A stretch of DNA of 64,000 bases, taken from contig JADCLS010000009.1 in the NCBI GenBank assembly GCA_026702845.1, positions 62,001-126,000 of the forward strand, written 5' to 3'. A program made the position numbers and the translations under genes. The DNA is from Candidatus Heimdallarchaeota archaeon (GTDB lineage: Archaea > Asgardarchaeota > Heimdallarchaeia > Heimdallarchaeales > Kariarchaeaceae). Below the pieces are notes generated by a model, which was not told the origin of the DNA, ran no database searches, and saw only the letters and a program-made list of their open reading frames with translations. This document shows, one piece after another, positions 8,689 through 18,081 of the stretch. How positions within the stretch are numbered: the stretch's first letter is position 1; each line of letters opens with the position of its first letter.

Positions 8689-9357
8689 TCACTCAATCAT
8701 TAGACCCAAAGTAGCAAGAATTTCTTGACTGATAGTCTGTAACCGATTGTGTGAGGTCATTAACAATGCAAGGAACTCTGATAACTCAAACAAATCAATA
8801 CCCTCTTCGATCAATGCATCAAAATGCTTGGATACCCAAGGATTTACTATTTGCTCGAAGAGGTCTGCTTGAATAGAATATAGAGAATTGAACAGTTTTT
8901 GATTACTCTCCTGAACATCTTTGTTTGTAGCGGAGAATTTGGCCAATTTTTCTAGGAGAACTTTCATGGAAGGATCTATTACCCCATCAGCATCATCATA
9001 ACTTGAGATTTTGGATGTTCTCCCATAATACCTTGTTTTATTATTACACTCTATCCTTGTTGCTACCACATAGATCAAATCATGTTTTAGCAATTTTTTT
9101 AGATGAAAATGTACATTCTGGATAGTTATGCTTGATTGAGGATGGGATATTATGTATTGATCATACAATTCCTTTGCACTCAATGCCCTTCTCCTGATCT
9201 TGTATCCTTGTTCTTTGACACCATACCTGAGTTGGTTCATGATGAATTTTCGCATCTCATTACCAACGATATTTACTATTACATCGGATGGGAAGTTTCT
9301 TTTGTCAGGTATGGTATCCCAGAAAGAGAAGAGGATGTCACGATCTAGATCAGTCAT
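8689..9357 (-). CDS. Winged-helix (ArsR-like) transcriptional regulator
   Basis: The start chosen is ATG 9357, because a TATA-like TTTATTTAAT lies about 25 bp upstream; the longer open frame to 9432 would place that box inside the gene. This gives 222 residues. A helix-turn-helix with wing spans roughly residues 28-110: AKELYDQYIIS then SSITIQNVHFHLKKLLKHDLIYVV, an ArsR-like recognition helix and wing. The C-terminal 110 residues are helical and may bind a ligand or dimerise. It lies upstream of the antiporter pair on the same strand, so it could regulate them, but no operator was matched. Confidence 0.7.
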   Translation of the reverse strand: MTDLDRDILFSFWDTIPDKRNFPSDVIVNIVGNEMRKFIMNQLRYGVKEQGYKIRRRALSAKELYDQYIISHPQSSITIQNVHFHLKKLLKHDLIYVVATRIECNNKTRYYGRTSKISSYDDADGVIDPSMKVLLEKLAKFSATNKDVQESNQKLFNSLYSIQADLFEQIVNPWVSKHFDALIEEGIDLFELSEFLALLMTSHNRLQTISQEILATLGLMIE

Positions 9358-9520
9358 TATCTGTAATACGAATGCTTTATTTAATACTATTACAATTAAA
9401 TCGCACTTAATAGTTGAGAAATTAATGAGCAACTACATTCTAGGCCATCTACAAGATTTATATATGGATAAGTACGATTAAGTATTACTGAATTGTATAA
9501 TTTAGTTTAACTTAATTGTA

Positions 9521-9526
9521 AAGGAG
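9521..9526 (+). promoter_or_regulatory. Shine-Dalgarno of the small glycine-zipper gene
   Basis: AAGGAG lies nine bases before the ATG at 9536 and supports translation of the 58-codon frame on this strand rather than the longer open frame opposite. Confidence 0.65.
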
Positions 9527-9535
9527 AAATAATCA

Positions 9536-9712
9536 ATGTATATGAATAAGATAAAAACAAGAAAAAATGAATTTGGGCGTTTTATAGGTGCAGGAATTGC
9601 CATTGGTGCAGGATTGGGGGTTGCAATCCAGAATATTGCCCTAGGTGTTGGAATAGGATTGCTACTTTCAGTAATCATGATGAAGGCTGCTGCAACAAAA
9701 AATGATAGATAA
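9536..9712 (+). CDS. Small glycine-zipper membrane protein (58 aa)
   Basis: This is a short frame with a good ribosome-binding site. The N-terminus is basic (NKIKTRKNEFGR), followed by a hydrophobic glycine-rich stretch (about residues 16-48) with a repeated G-A-G-I/G-A-G-L/G-V-G-I pattern, and a charged tail. Glycine zippers of this kind make tightly packed helix pairs, and similar tiny proteins are common but mostly uncharacterised in bacteria and archaea. It stands alone between the divergent winged-helix gene and a VOC gene. The coding call rests on composition and the Shine-Dalgarno; the function is unknown. Confidence 0.65.
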   Translation: MYMNKIKTRKNEFGRFIGAGIAIGAGLGVAIQNIALGVGIGLLLSVIMMKAAATKNDR

Positions 9713-9745
9713 GAACAATCATGAGCTTTTTCTAGGATCAATGAA

Positions 9746-9752
9746 TTTATAA
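9746..9752 (+). promoter_or_regulatory. TATA box of a leaderless transcript (second VOC gene)
   Basis: TTTATAA is centred 26 bp before the ATG at 9775, matching the spacing seen at other leaderless starts in this window. Confidence 0.6.
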
Positions 9753-9774
9753 GAAAACCAGGTTTGGCTGCTGT

Positions 9775-10134
9775 ATGCTTAAATATATTGCCCATGTGGT
9801 CGTATATACTAAAAATATGAAACAAGCTATGGAGTTTTATACTAACATGCTCGGATGTGAGGTTGAGTTTGAAACTCCTAGTTACACTCAGCTAAGTATC
9901 AATAAATCTCAGACCAAACTGGGTCTGCACATGTTAGAGGGATTTTCTTTTGATGGTGTGGCCACAGAAGTATCTTTTGCAGTACAGGATGTCAGAGAAG
10001 CACAGAGACAGCTGGAGGGTAGAGGTATACAATTTGAACGTGATGCAATAGAAATCTCTCCAAATACTTGGGTGGCCAATTTCAAGGATCTTGATGGTAA
10101 TAACCTCTCAATTTATAGCTACGCTACTCCATAA
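9775..10134 (+). CDS. VOC superfamily (glyoxalase-like) protein
   Basis: This 119-residue single VOC domain starts YIAHVVVYTKNMKQAMEFYTN and reads MLGCEVEFE, the classic first strand-helix of the fold, and ends FKDLDGNNLSIY, the classic last strand with its metal-side DGN turn. It is compact and cytoplasmic, with no extra domain. It is leaderless by its TATA spacing. The family covers glyoxalase, epimerase, dioxygenase and antibiotic-binding roles, so no reaction is assigned. It shows only general fold resemblance to the VOC gene at 3040. Confidence 0.85.
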   Translation: MLKYIAHVVVYTKNMKQAMEFYTNMLGCEVEFETPSYTQLSINKSQTKLGLHMLEGFSFDGVATEVSFAVQDVREAQRQLEGRGIQFERDAIEISPNTWVANFKDLDGNNLSIYSYATP

Positions 10135-10182
10135 TGGTAAAAGTAAAATCTAGGATGATTATCCGAATAACACCATAAATGT

Positions 10183-10192
10183 AAATATATTA
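10183..10192 (+). promoter_or_regulatory. TATA box supporting the TTG start of the hybrid kinase
   Basis: AAATATATTA is centred about 25 bp before TTG 10213. The spacing decides in favour of this non-ATG first codon as a leaderless start. Confidence 0.5.
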
Positions 10193-10212
10193 TAGCTGAT
10201 TAACTGCATTTA

Positions 10213-12918
10213 TTGATCGAGATTATTTCCAAGAATGAATATTATCGAAAATTCTACGAAGTACTTAATGAAAAAGTGTTTCAGACCAAAAATTTCTTGT
10301 TTTACTTCATTCTAGGAATAATCATCATTTCAGGAATATCTTATCTTCCTTATACCATAAAAGTCTTCATTTTCATCATGTATGTAGCTTTTGTCATCTA
10401 TCATAGTGATCTTGAGGCTTATCTACTAGTTATAACTCTATTTGGATATAATTTCGGATTCAGCATTTTCGTAATAAAATCTGCATTTGAGGAATCTCAG
10501 CTAATTTATTATAGTTTGGCAGCTGTTTTTTTGTTAGTGATTATTCATCTTAACTACCGAGAACGTAGTAATAACATCATACAACTACTTAAAGATCAGG
10601 ATTTATTCAATAGAATCGGTATTGTTGGAAAGGCTATAATTACTGAGTTTGAGCTTATTGCCCATAATGATCAATTTTCAAAATTGTTAAAGGAAGAAAA
10701 TCTTAGAAATCTCAGTATAGCTAAATTACTTGGAACAAATGATGTTCAGAGTTATCTATTCAATCAGAAGGATAAAGTGACAGAGCAGACGATATACACA
10801 AATTCTGGAAAATCAATCTCTGTCATGATAATAATCAAAGAATTATCAGTTAAAAAGGGAATATATGAGATTTCCATAACTGAACCCATAAAACAGCTTA
10901 GGAGTAAACTGGAATCCACGCAGAAGGAGTACTTGAATATTCTTGAATTTTCAGGTGTGGGAGTGATTATCAGAGATCCAAGTTACTGTATCTCAAAAAT
11001 TGAGGAGATGGATAAGAAAAATATTACTGATGTAAAGGCCTACTTCTCAGATCATTTTAACGAATTAGTTGATTTAGCTGGAAATCTACCTATATTGGAA
11101 GCAAATAAAGAAGTGATGGAATTGCTTGATATACGATCAAAAAAAGAGCTAGAAGTATTAACACACAACTCTACACAAAAGGATCCCACTGATTTTTTGA
11201 ATACATTTATTGATATGAAAAATGGTAAAGAATCATATGAAAGAGAACAGACTTTGACTCTGAAAAATAGGAAAATCGATGTAATCATCAAATCAGTGTA
11301 CCCATCAGAGGAAAATCCGTATTATTACACCTTGTTTATAGATATTACTAATCTCAAGATGATGGAGAAAAAACTCCTTGAGGTCAACCAAAACTTCAGA
11401 GAATTATTCGAAAATGCACCCATTGGATTAGTACACCATTATAAAAATACAATAATTAATATGAATAGTAAATGCAAGAAAATGTTTGATATAGATGATG
11501 ATTACAATATAATCGGTACTAACCTCTATGATTTAATTCCCAAAGAAGAGCATGAACGGCAAGATAAATTACTTGAACAACGTCCTAAAGGATTGGCACC
11601 TGAGGTATATGAATCAAAGGGATTGAGAAGAGATGGAACGATATTTCCTGTTAGAATTCGTTCTACGTTGGTCAATTTCAATGGAAAGCTACATACCCTA
11701 ACATTTGCAGAGGATATATCTACTGAACAGGAAATCGAGAGAGAAAAACAGCAGATGCAGGAACAGGTCATGCAGTCACATAAATTGGAAAGCTTGGGGT
11801 TACTTGCAGGTGGTATTGCTCATGATTTTAACAACATTTTGATGATTATGAGGTCCGGAATCGATGTGATCAAACTTGATGAGGGAATATCAGAAGATAC
11901 ACGTGAAATGTTAGATGATTTACGTGAAACTACTATCAATGCAGCAGGGCTTACAAGTCAGTTATTAGCTTATACGGGAAAATCAAAATCTGAAATGAAA
12001 CATTATAGCTGTTCTGAGCTGATTGAGAATACTCGAGGGCTTATTAGCCTGACAGTACCCAGTAGTATCACGGTGGAATATAATATCCATGTAGATCAGG
12101 ATGATGTTTTATTAATTGATTCTGTGCAATTCTCTCAAATTGTATTAAATCTGGTTAGAAATGCAGTTGATGCAATAGATGAAAATGGAACTATTCAGAT
12201 TACTTTTGATAAGGTAAAATCAAATCCTGATCTTGTTCATGCAGATCAGAAACTATCCATAAATGCAGCTAAAGATCTTCTCACATATTTAATGATTGAT
12301 GTATCTGATTCTGGTCATGGAATCACTAAGGAAAAATTGAATACTATATTCGATCCATTTTATACCACTAAATCCACCGGAACTGGCCTTGGATTATCTG
12401 TAGTTCTAGGAATTGTCAATCAGTATCGTGGATTTATAACCATCACCTCTAAACCTGGAATTGGCACTAAGTTCAACATTTATCTCCCATCTTTTGTCGG
12501 GAAAGAACCTAAAACAAAGAAATCAGAGGAAATTGAACTAATAGACATGGATATCCCTAAACAAAAGGTTCTCATCATAGAAGATGAGGTTATGATTGCA
12601 AAAATAATTGAAAAATTACTTAGAGATTTGGGTCATTCTGTAATCAAGGCTGAGGATGGAATCAAGGGATTGTATGCACTGGATAATCAAGAAGATATCA
12701 CGCTGGTAATCCTTGATTTAACTATGCCCAATATGACAGGAAGTGAAACATATAGAGAAATTCGGAAGAAGTATCATGACCTACCTATTATAGTCTCATC
12801 GGGACATTCTAAAGATAATATCGATTGGATTAATGTTGATGATAATGTTTATTATTTACAAAAACCATACTCGTACAAAATGCTTCAACAAGAACTTGTA
12901 AAGATATTTACTACCTAA
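10213..12918 (+). CDS. Membrane-anchored hybrid histidine kinase with PAS domains and receiver
   Basis: This 901-residue sensor kinase has four to five N-terminal helices (about 25-112), then PAS-like regions (about 120-225, 230-395 and a clear one at 395-510 starting NFRELFENAPIG). The dimerisation/phosphoacceptor domain carries GGIAHDFNN with His537. The ATPase domain has the N-box LNLVRNAVDAI, DSGHGI and TGTGLGLS. The C-terminal receiver (about 783-901) has phosphoacceptor Asp835 in VILDLTMP and Lys884. The AHDFNN H-box and fused receiver resemble CckA-like hybrid kinases. It starts with TTG under a well-placed TATA box. No output regulator is adjacent, and the signal is unknown. Confidence 0.9.
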   Translation: MIEIISKNEYYRKFYEVLNEKVFQTKNFLFYFILGIIIISGISYLPYTIKVFIFIMYVAFVIYHSDLEAYLLVITLFGYNFGFSIFVIKSAFEESQLIYYSLAAVFLLVIIHLNYRERSNNIIQLLKDQDLFNRIGIVGKAIITEFELIAHNDQFSKLLKEENLRNLSIAKLLGTNDVQSYLFNQKDKVTEQTIYTNSGKSISVMIIIKELSVKKGIYEISITEPIKQLRSKLESTQKEYLNILEFSGVGVIIRDPSYCISKIEEMDKKNITDVKAYFSDHFNELVDLAGNLPILEANKEVMELLDIRSKKELEVLTHNSTQKDPTDFLNTFIDMKNGKESYEREQTLTLKNRKIDVIIKSVYPSEENPYYYTLFIDITNLKMMEKKLLEVNQNFRELFENAPIGLVHHYKNTIINMNSKCKKMFDIDDDYNIIGTNLYDLIPKEEHERQDKLLEQRPKGLAPEVYESKGLRRDGTIFPVRIRSTLVNFNGKLHTLTFAEDISTEQEIEREKQQMQEQVMQSHKLESLGLLAGGIAHDFNNILMIMRSGIDVIKLDEGISEDTREMLDDLRETTINAAGLTSQLLAYTGKSKSEMKHYSCSELIENTRGLISLTVPSSITVEYNIHVDQDDVLLIDSVQFSQIVLNLVRNAVDAIDENGTIQITFDKVKSNPDLVHADQKLSINAAKDLLTYLMIDVSDSGHGITKEKLNTIFDPFYTTKSTGTGLGLSVVLGIVNQYRGFITITSKPGIGTKFNIYLPSFVGKEPKTKKSEEIELIDMDIPKQKVLIIEDEVMIAKIIEKLLRDLGHSVIKAEDGIKGLYALDNQEDITLVILDLTMPNMTGSETYREIRKKYHDLPIIVSSGHSKDNIDWINVDDNVYYLQKPYSYKMLQQELVKIFTT

Positions 12919-14708
12919 CCAACCAGCTCTTCAAGCTCATCAACCATTTTCTCAAGATAGTTCAACCCTTTATTCCAGAATTCTGGATCCTTGATATCTA
13001 CACCAATCTCGGTCATCATGTCCTCTGGTGATTTGGCAGACCTGTAAGCCAGTAGTTTTTTGAATTTTGGAATAAATTCCTCTCCTTGCTCAAGGAATAA
13101 TCCATAGAGACCAAGTACAAGAAGGTTAGACATATTATATGCATACACATAGAAATGTACGCTAAGGAAATGAGGAATACTACTCCATTCCCATCTATAT
13201 TCCTCTGGTATTGTTACTGAATCTCCAAACATCTTTTCTAACTCAGACTTGTAGATGTCACAGTATTCATCTGATGATAATACCTTCTCTTTGATCAACT
13301 CATGAGCCATTGTCTCGAAACGATAGAACATATTTTGCCTATGTGAGGTAGCAAAAGCATCCTCAAGTTGTGAGGAAATATAGGCTATCTTCTCCTCCTT
13401 AGTCATCTCAACATGTTTAAGGAAGTAATCTGAGAGAATCTGTTCGGAGAATACGGATGCAACCTCTGCGGTTACCAGACTGATACCAAAATTGAGTGGT
13501 GTCTGCTCCATTCCCAATACACTATGGATTGCATGACCTAATTCATGAGCAAGAGTTGACACATCACGAATATTGCCTGTATGATTGACAAGTACCCAAG
13601 GCCATTCCTGTGGACTAGCTCCTGCACAAAAGGCCCCTCCTCTCTTGCCATTACCAACAGGGGCATCAATTCTTTTATCCTCCATCATTTTCTTGGCGAT
13701 ATCGCCAAACTGCTCATCAAACCCATAAAAAGCTTTGAGAACTAAATCTGTAGTTTGTTCCCAGTCGTATTTCTTGGTCACCTTGGGAAGTGGAGCATAA
13801 ATATCTGCTAGGGTTAACTCATCAAGACCTATAATCTTCTTCTTCAACTTGTAGTATCTATGTACTAGTCTTGGATAGGATGCAGTTGTTGCTTCATCAA
13901 GCACTTTGACGATCTCATCATCAATCTCATTTGACATATTTCTCCTAGAAATAGGGCTGGGATATCTACGTTTCTGATTCTCCACATAATAATCTTTGAA
14001 CATAGAATTGAAAATATGGGTGATTACCAGTTTGTTATCTTCATATCTATCAAAAAAGATTTTCATTGCATTTCGTCTTACTTCAGGATCAGGATGCATA
14101 CGTAGAGCTCGTAATTCAGGACCAGACATTGTTTTCATCTCTCCCTCGATCTCAATATCGAATTTCCATGATGATGTTAACTCTGAATACAAACGACCAA
14201 ATGCTCGACGACCATATTGATCCTTCATATTAATCATCTGTTCCTCAGCCTCAGTTAGTTGGTAAGGTTTGAATTTTCTCACATCCTGTAGATGATGATG
14301 ATAATTTGAGAGTTTGGCATCAGAAAGATAAGAATTAAATTTTTCCTCATCCAATAGATTGAGCTCGAGATTGGCAAAAACCAGCTCATTAAATATCTTG
14401 GTAGTTCTCTCCTGTGTATCAGCCTGAAACGCTTTGAATTCAGTACTCTGACTATCCTTTGCAGTCAGCAAACCAGAATACATGGAAATAGGAGCTACAA
14501 GATCATAGATTTCCTCATATTTGACAAATAAAGCAAGTATATCATCACTACTACACTCACCCTTGGAGATTTTGCCTCGATATTTAGAAGCTAGATCCTT
14601 GGCCAAATCAGTGGCTTTATTCAGACGATCCTTAATTATAGGATCCTCATGCCCCTTGGGATAGAATGGTGAAAAATCCCATTCAGGCAATGTAATTTCT
14701 GCGGTCAT
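12915..14708 (-). CDS. pepF: Oligoendopeptidase F, M3 family zinc metallopeptidase
   Basis: This 597-residue cytoplasmic peptidase is the usual length for PepF. It hydrolyses medium-length peptides inside a closed alpha-helical channel. The zinc site LAHELGHAIHS has His388, Glu389 and His392, and the third ligand Glu lies in the following TAEVASVFSE. The late substrate-contact region HFYVYAYNMSNLL is also present. The N-terminal helical domain spans about 1-190. It overlaps the convergent hybrid kinase gene by 4 bp and stands alone on its strand. It probably acts in peptide recycling. Confidence 0.95.
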   Translation of the reverse strand: MTAEITLPEWDFSPFYPKGHEDPIIKDRLNKATDLAKDLASKYRGKISKGECSSDDILALFVKYEEIYDLVAPISMYSGLLTAKDSQSTEFKAFQADTQERTTKIFNELVFANLELNLLDEEKFNSYLSDAKLSNYHHHLQDVRKFKPYQLTEAEEQMINMKDQYGRRAFGRLYSELTSSWKFDIEIEGEMKTMSGPELRALRMHPDPEVRRNAMKIFFDRYEDNKLVITHIFNSMFKDYYVENQKRRYPSPISRRNMSNEIDDEIVKVLDEATTASYPRLVHRYYKLKKKIIGLDELTLADIYAPLPKVTKKYDWEQTTDLVLKAFYGFDEQFGDIAKKMMEDKRIDAPVGNGKRGGAFCAGASPQEWPWVLVNHTGNIRDVSTLAHELGHAIHSVLGMEQTPLNFGISLVTAEVASVFSEQILSDYFLKHVEMTKEEKIAYISSQLEDAFATSHRQNMFYRFETMAHELIKEKVLSSDEYCDIYKSELEKMFGDSVTIPEEYRWEWSSIPHFLSVHFYVYAYNMSNLLVLGLYGLFLEQGEEFIPKFKKLLAYRSAKSPEDMMTEIGVDIKDPEFWNKGLNYLEKMVDELEELVG

Positions 14709-14847
14709 AGATGAGAGAAATTTATGGACATTTTAAAGAAATTCGAAATAGGAAGTTGTGGATAGGCTGATAAACTCAAAATTTAAATCAAGAATATGCA
14801 GTCTCTCAGCTAGATAGTATTAAAAATATCAGTTAAAGAGGTATCGT

Positions 14848-15615
14848 ATGAACTTCATTACCGTTATCCATAAACCTTATGTAATTTATGTGCATCTTAA
14901 TAGACCTGAAGTAAAAAACGCCATCAATCCTGAAATGCTGTATGAATTACGAGACTTATTTGAATCTGATGCATTGAATGATGCAAGACTGGTTTTTCTT
15001 GCGGGATTTGAAGGAGAACAATCATTCTTCTCATCAGGGATAGATCTCAAAGCACTAGGTTCTATTCCACCTAATCAAATTGCTGAGATATTATCAGCTT
15101 TACAAGATGCTATCAATAGTATAGAACGATGTAAAATTCCAGTAATTGCGCTTGTTAAAGACTTTTGTTTCGGTTCTGCATTAGAATTAGCATTGGCTTG
15201 TGATTTTATCATTGCTCAAGATGGAACTAAAATTGGGATGTTGGAAAGCAAATTAGGGATCATCCCAGATCTTGGTGGAACTACCCGTCTTGTAAGTAGA
15301 GTTGGGCCTGTATTGGCGAAACGGATAATATACCTGGCAGAGCAGATCGATGCACAAGAGGCTTTGCAAATGGGACTTGTTGATTGGGTATTTCCATCAA
15401 ATTCATTTGCTAAGGAGGTAGAGAATATCGGTAATATTTTGCTCTCAAATTCATCTGCTGCCATTATTCAGGCAAAACGCATTATAGGAAAAATGTATAA
15501 TTCTGATCTTGCTTTAAATCTGGCACTTGAGAAGGAGGCCCAAATGAAACTGATTGGATCTGAAGATTTTACCCAGCGATTGCAAGCTTATCTATCCTCA
15601 TTATCCACACCTTGA
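14848..15615 (+). CDS. Enoyl-CoA hydratase/isomerase family protein
   Basis: This 255-residue protein has a crotonase fold. Conserved parts are LNRPEVKNAIN near residue 18, the oxyanion-hole segment FFSSGIDLKAL, the second oxyanion segment FCFGSALELALACDF carrying the first catalytic Glu, and GMLESKLGIIPDLGGTTRL carrying the second catalytic Glu position. Both glutamates of true hydratases are kept, so 2-enoyl-CoA hydration is plausible. Other crotonase reactions (isomerisation, dehalogenation) cannot be excluded. AGAGGT (14837-14842) provides a ribosome-binding site. No other fatty-acid oxidation gene is nearby. Confidence 0.85.
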   Translation: MNFITVIHKPYVIYVHLNRPEVKNAINPEMLYELRDLFESDALNDARLVFLAGFEGEQSFFSSGIDLKALGSIPPNQIAEILSALQDAINSIERCKIPVIALVKDFCFGSALELALACDFIIAQDGTKIGMLESKLGIIPDLGGTTRLVSRVGPVLAKRIIYLAEQIDAQEALQMGLVDWVFPSNSFAKEVENIGNILLSNSSAAIIQAKRIIGKMYNSDLALNLALEKEAQMKLIGSEDFTQRLQAYLSSLSTP

Positions 15616-15635
15616 TTTTCCCGATAATCATTGAA

Positions 15636-15645
15636 TTTATAAATA
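15636..15645 (+). promoter_or_regulatory. TATA box supporting a leaderless GTG start
   Basis: TTTATAAATA is centred about 26 bp upstream of GTG 15666 and decides the start of the roadblock-like gene. Confidence 0.6.
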
Positions 15646-15665
15646 ATCGAATATTATATCTATAA

Positions 15666-16373
15666 GTGACAGTTAATTTAGAATACCTATTGATGTTTCA
15701 AAAAACAGGAATACCTATTTATTCCAGATGTTTTGGTAATACATGTGCAATCATGATGAAGGATGATGTCCTACTATCTGGATTTCTTGCAGCTTTAACT
15801 GCACTGAAAGATTTCAATGGAGAGTTATCTTCCTTGAATTTTGAAGGTCAGGAAATTCACCTCGAGTTTAGCCAAGATGGAGATCTTTTTTCGGTTGATA
15901 TGGGACCAACTAAACTCCTATTCCATTTTGTTGAGACTACTAACTATTTCATCGTTTCAGGATTTCCTCTTGATAATTTCACCAAGAGTGCAGATTTGAA
16001 AGAAATCAGAGCGCTTTCAAGCAGTATTGAACAGGTAATGGAGAATCAATATTCTGAGACTTCATGGCATAATTTATCTGCTATTGAATTTGATAATTTT
16101 GAAGAAACATTGCTCCAAGATGCGGTATATCCTTGGATGAAAACAAACAAGAGCCCCCATACATGTGCACTTGGGAATCATTGCCCTTTCAGAGCAGCAG
16201 TGGCAGATCCAGCAGAGGATGAATTTGATATAGCCACAAGGTTAAGGAATACGTATACCAATTATCGCAAATTGGGAATGATGACCCTCATGAAATATAT
16301 GATGCATGGAATTAAACTTAAACTTTTCAAACCAAGAGCATTTAAATTAGCAGGTCAAGCGAGTGCTGTATAA
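15666..16373 (+). CDS. Roadblock/longin-like sensor protein with C-terminal Cys motif
   Basis: This 235-residue protein begins LMFQKTGIPIYSRCFG and then has DDVLLSGFLAALTALKDF, followed by strands. This pattern (Gly-Ile-Pro-Ile-Tyr-Ser strand plus Leu-Leu-Ser-Gly helix) recurs in two other proteins here and fits the roadblock/longin-type small sensor folds expanded in Asgard archaea. The second half is helical, with two cysteines in HTCALGNHCPF and a basic C-terminus. No membrane helix is seen. The likely role is a regulatory or GTPase-partner protein; that is inference. The GTG start fits a leaderless promoter. Its tail overlaps the TauE gene by 19 bp. Confidence 0.6.
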   Translation: MTVNLEYLLMFQKTGIPIYSRCFGNTCAIMMKDDVLLSGFLAALTALKDFNGELSSLNFEGQEIHLEFSQDGDLFSVDMGPTKLLFHFVETTNYFIVSGFPLDNFTKSADLKEIRALSSSIEQVMENQYSETSWHNLSAIEFDNFEETLLQDAVYPWMKTNKSPHTCALGNHCPFRAAVADPAEDEFDIATRLRNTYTNYRKLGMMTLMKYMMHGIKLKLFKPRAFKLAGQASAV

Positions 16374-17182
16374 ATCATTAGCATAGAAACAATGACTAAG
16401 ATAATTCCGATAATAAAAGAAATTTGATAGGATTTGAGCTTCTCTTTAAGCTTATTACCTACAAGAGCACCGATCCCAAGTCCGATCATTAAAGCCAAAA
16501 TTAAGGATGAATCAGAGACGCCATACATGATATGGGTCAATCCTCCTGTGATACTAGTAATGAGTATCATGAAGATCGCCGTTCCAGTTGCAATGAAAGG
16601 AGGGATCCCAAAACCAAGAATCAATAAGGGTGATTTTATCCATCCTCCACCAACTCCAAGTAAACCAGCAAGAAATCCGATAATTATTCCTGCACAAAAA
16701 AGAGAGCTGATACTCACATAGTACTTGTACTCTCCCTTGGAGAATTCATATACTGGGGGGATACTACCAATGAATTTCCAGAATTTGCTTTGCTTTGGGA
16801 GTACTCCCATTCTGGTCTGATTTGCCTTATGAATCATTTGAATGCTTAAAAAAATCGCAATAACACCAAAGGTCAGACTAATTTGCATATCACTTGCGGA
16901 TACTGAATATCGGGCACCAAAATAAGCTCCAATGATAGTTGGGATCTCAAATAATATGGCTAGTCGCAAATCCAGTTCATCTCGCCTCCAGGCCCCAAAG
17001 GCACCTATCGATGCAGGAATGGATAGAGAAATGAGAACTGAACCAATGACTATCTTTAGTGGGAAACCAAATCCGATTGTTAAGATTGGAATAAGCAATA
17101 TTCCTCCTCCTAGACCCCCAATAATACTGACTGAGGATACAAGTATGGAAATTAGTGCCACCAACAGATAGATGAGGCTCAT
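16355..17182 (-). CDS. TauE/SafE family membrane permease
   Basis: This 275-residue permease has about eight membrane segments in two homologous halves. Each half carries the family's glycine-rich signature: GGLGGGILLIPIL near residues 23-35, and GLLGVGGGWIKSPLL near residues 178-192. Members export or import small anions such as sulfite, sulfoacetate or other organosulfur compounds. No sulfur gene is adjacent, so the substrate is open. It is divergent from the gene at 17295 and convergent with the sensor at 15666. Confidence 0.9.
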   Translation of the reverse strand: MSLIYLLVALISILVSSVSIIGGLGGGILLIPILTIGFGFPLKIVIGSVLISLSIPASIGAFGAWRRDELDLRLAILFEIPTIIGAYFGARYSVSASDMQISLTFGVIAIFLSIQMIHKANQTRMGVLPKQSKFWKFIGSIPPVYEFSKGEYKYYVSISSLFCAGIIIGFLAGLLGVGGGWIKSPLLILGFGIPPFIATGTAIFMILITSITGGLTHIMYGVSDSSLILALMIGLGIGALVGNKLKEKLKSYQISFIIGIILVIVSMLMIYTALA

Positions 17183-17294
17183 ACAAGGAGGATCAACTAT
17201 CCAATTTTAAGAATATAGTATCTAAACTTAGAATACGCCAATAAAGTATAGCTACAGTCAATCGATAATTCATCAGTTCTAGCTTAGATTTTTA

Positions 17295-18011
17295 ATGGTG
17301 ATTTATTCAAATCATACTATGAAATTTGACATATTTCAGCAGAATTACGGATTTCAGGTGGATTTACGCAAAGAATTTAATGATTGGAAATTTGATTTGT
17401 TTGCCTATATTGCGATCATGACAATTGTGATCCTAGGGTTTAACATACCAATACTTGGATTCTTGAAATTTATTCTATTCATAGTAGGTACCTATAGTAC
17501 CATCAGAATCATCTTTCTGAGATCAGCAAATTCTGGAAAATTCGATTATCTTGCCCAGGAACGTGCCATTGGCATTGAGAAACGTGTGTTCCCAATTATT
17601 CCTGATTCTGTGCTCTTTGTGACTAAAATATCAGAGGATTCATGGAGACCCTTCAAACCACACTATGCACGTGTTCAGTCAACCTCGACGACATACGTAA
17701 ATGGCCGTCGGGTGAGAAAATCTTCATCAAGTATTGTCTCAGAGATTCTATTTGAGTTGATATTAGAAATCTTTGTGTATCTCTTCCGTTGGGTATTGCT
17801 ACTTGTAAAACCTCGAGCAACCTACTGGTTATTTGAACTAGGAGATCAAATGGGTAATAGAATGGGTTTCCTACATGCTCGTGCCTATTCTCAAGAGAAT
17901 ATGGACGCCCTTGTCATTGAGGTGCAAAATATTCTCCAGCTTCCAATGCAATTCAATAAAGATGAGATAAAGCAACTTGGTATGTCAGAGTACTTCAATT
18001 CACTTTATTAA
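17295..18011 (+). CDS. Membrane-associated protein of unknown function
   Basis: I do not recognise this 238-residue protein. A hydrophobic hairpin of two helices spans about residues 37-75. A hydrophilic domain (about 80-150, with a basic segment YVNGRRVRKSSSS) follows, then one further hydrophobic stretch (about 150-172) and a soluble C-terminus. The domain after the hairpin could be a small beta-sandwich of the PH-like kind, but the similarity is too weak to assert. ATG 17295 was used; ATG 17319 is the alternative start. It is a single gene between two oppositely oriented neighbours. Confidence 0.55.
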   Translation: MVIYSNHTMKFDIFQQNYGFQVDLRKEFNDWKFDLFAYIAIMTIVILGFNIPILGFLKFILFIVGTYSTIRIIFLRSANSGKFDYLAQERAIGIEKRVFPIIPDSVLFVTKISEDSWRPFKPHYARVQSTSTTYVNGRRVRKSSSSIVSEILFELILEIFVYLFRWVLLLVKPRATYWLFELGDQMGNRMGFLHARAYSQENMDALVIEVQNILQLPMQFNKDEIKQLGMSEYFNSLY

Positions 18012-18081
18012 TTTCTCACTGTATCTACACCTCTTGGTTAAGACTATTAATGAAACAATGACTGTAGCAGATATTAATGTA

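Noticed and set aside
9502..9825. A 107-codon minus-strand frame overlapping the small glycine-zipper gene
   Set aside because: It crosses the start of the VOC gene and its TATA box, and the plus-strand frame has a Shine-Dalgarno and a coherent membrane pattern.
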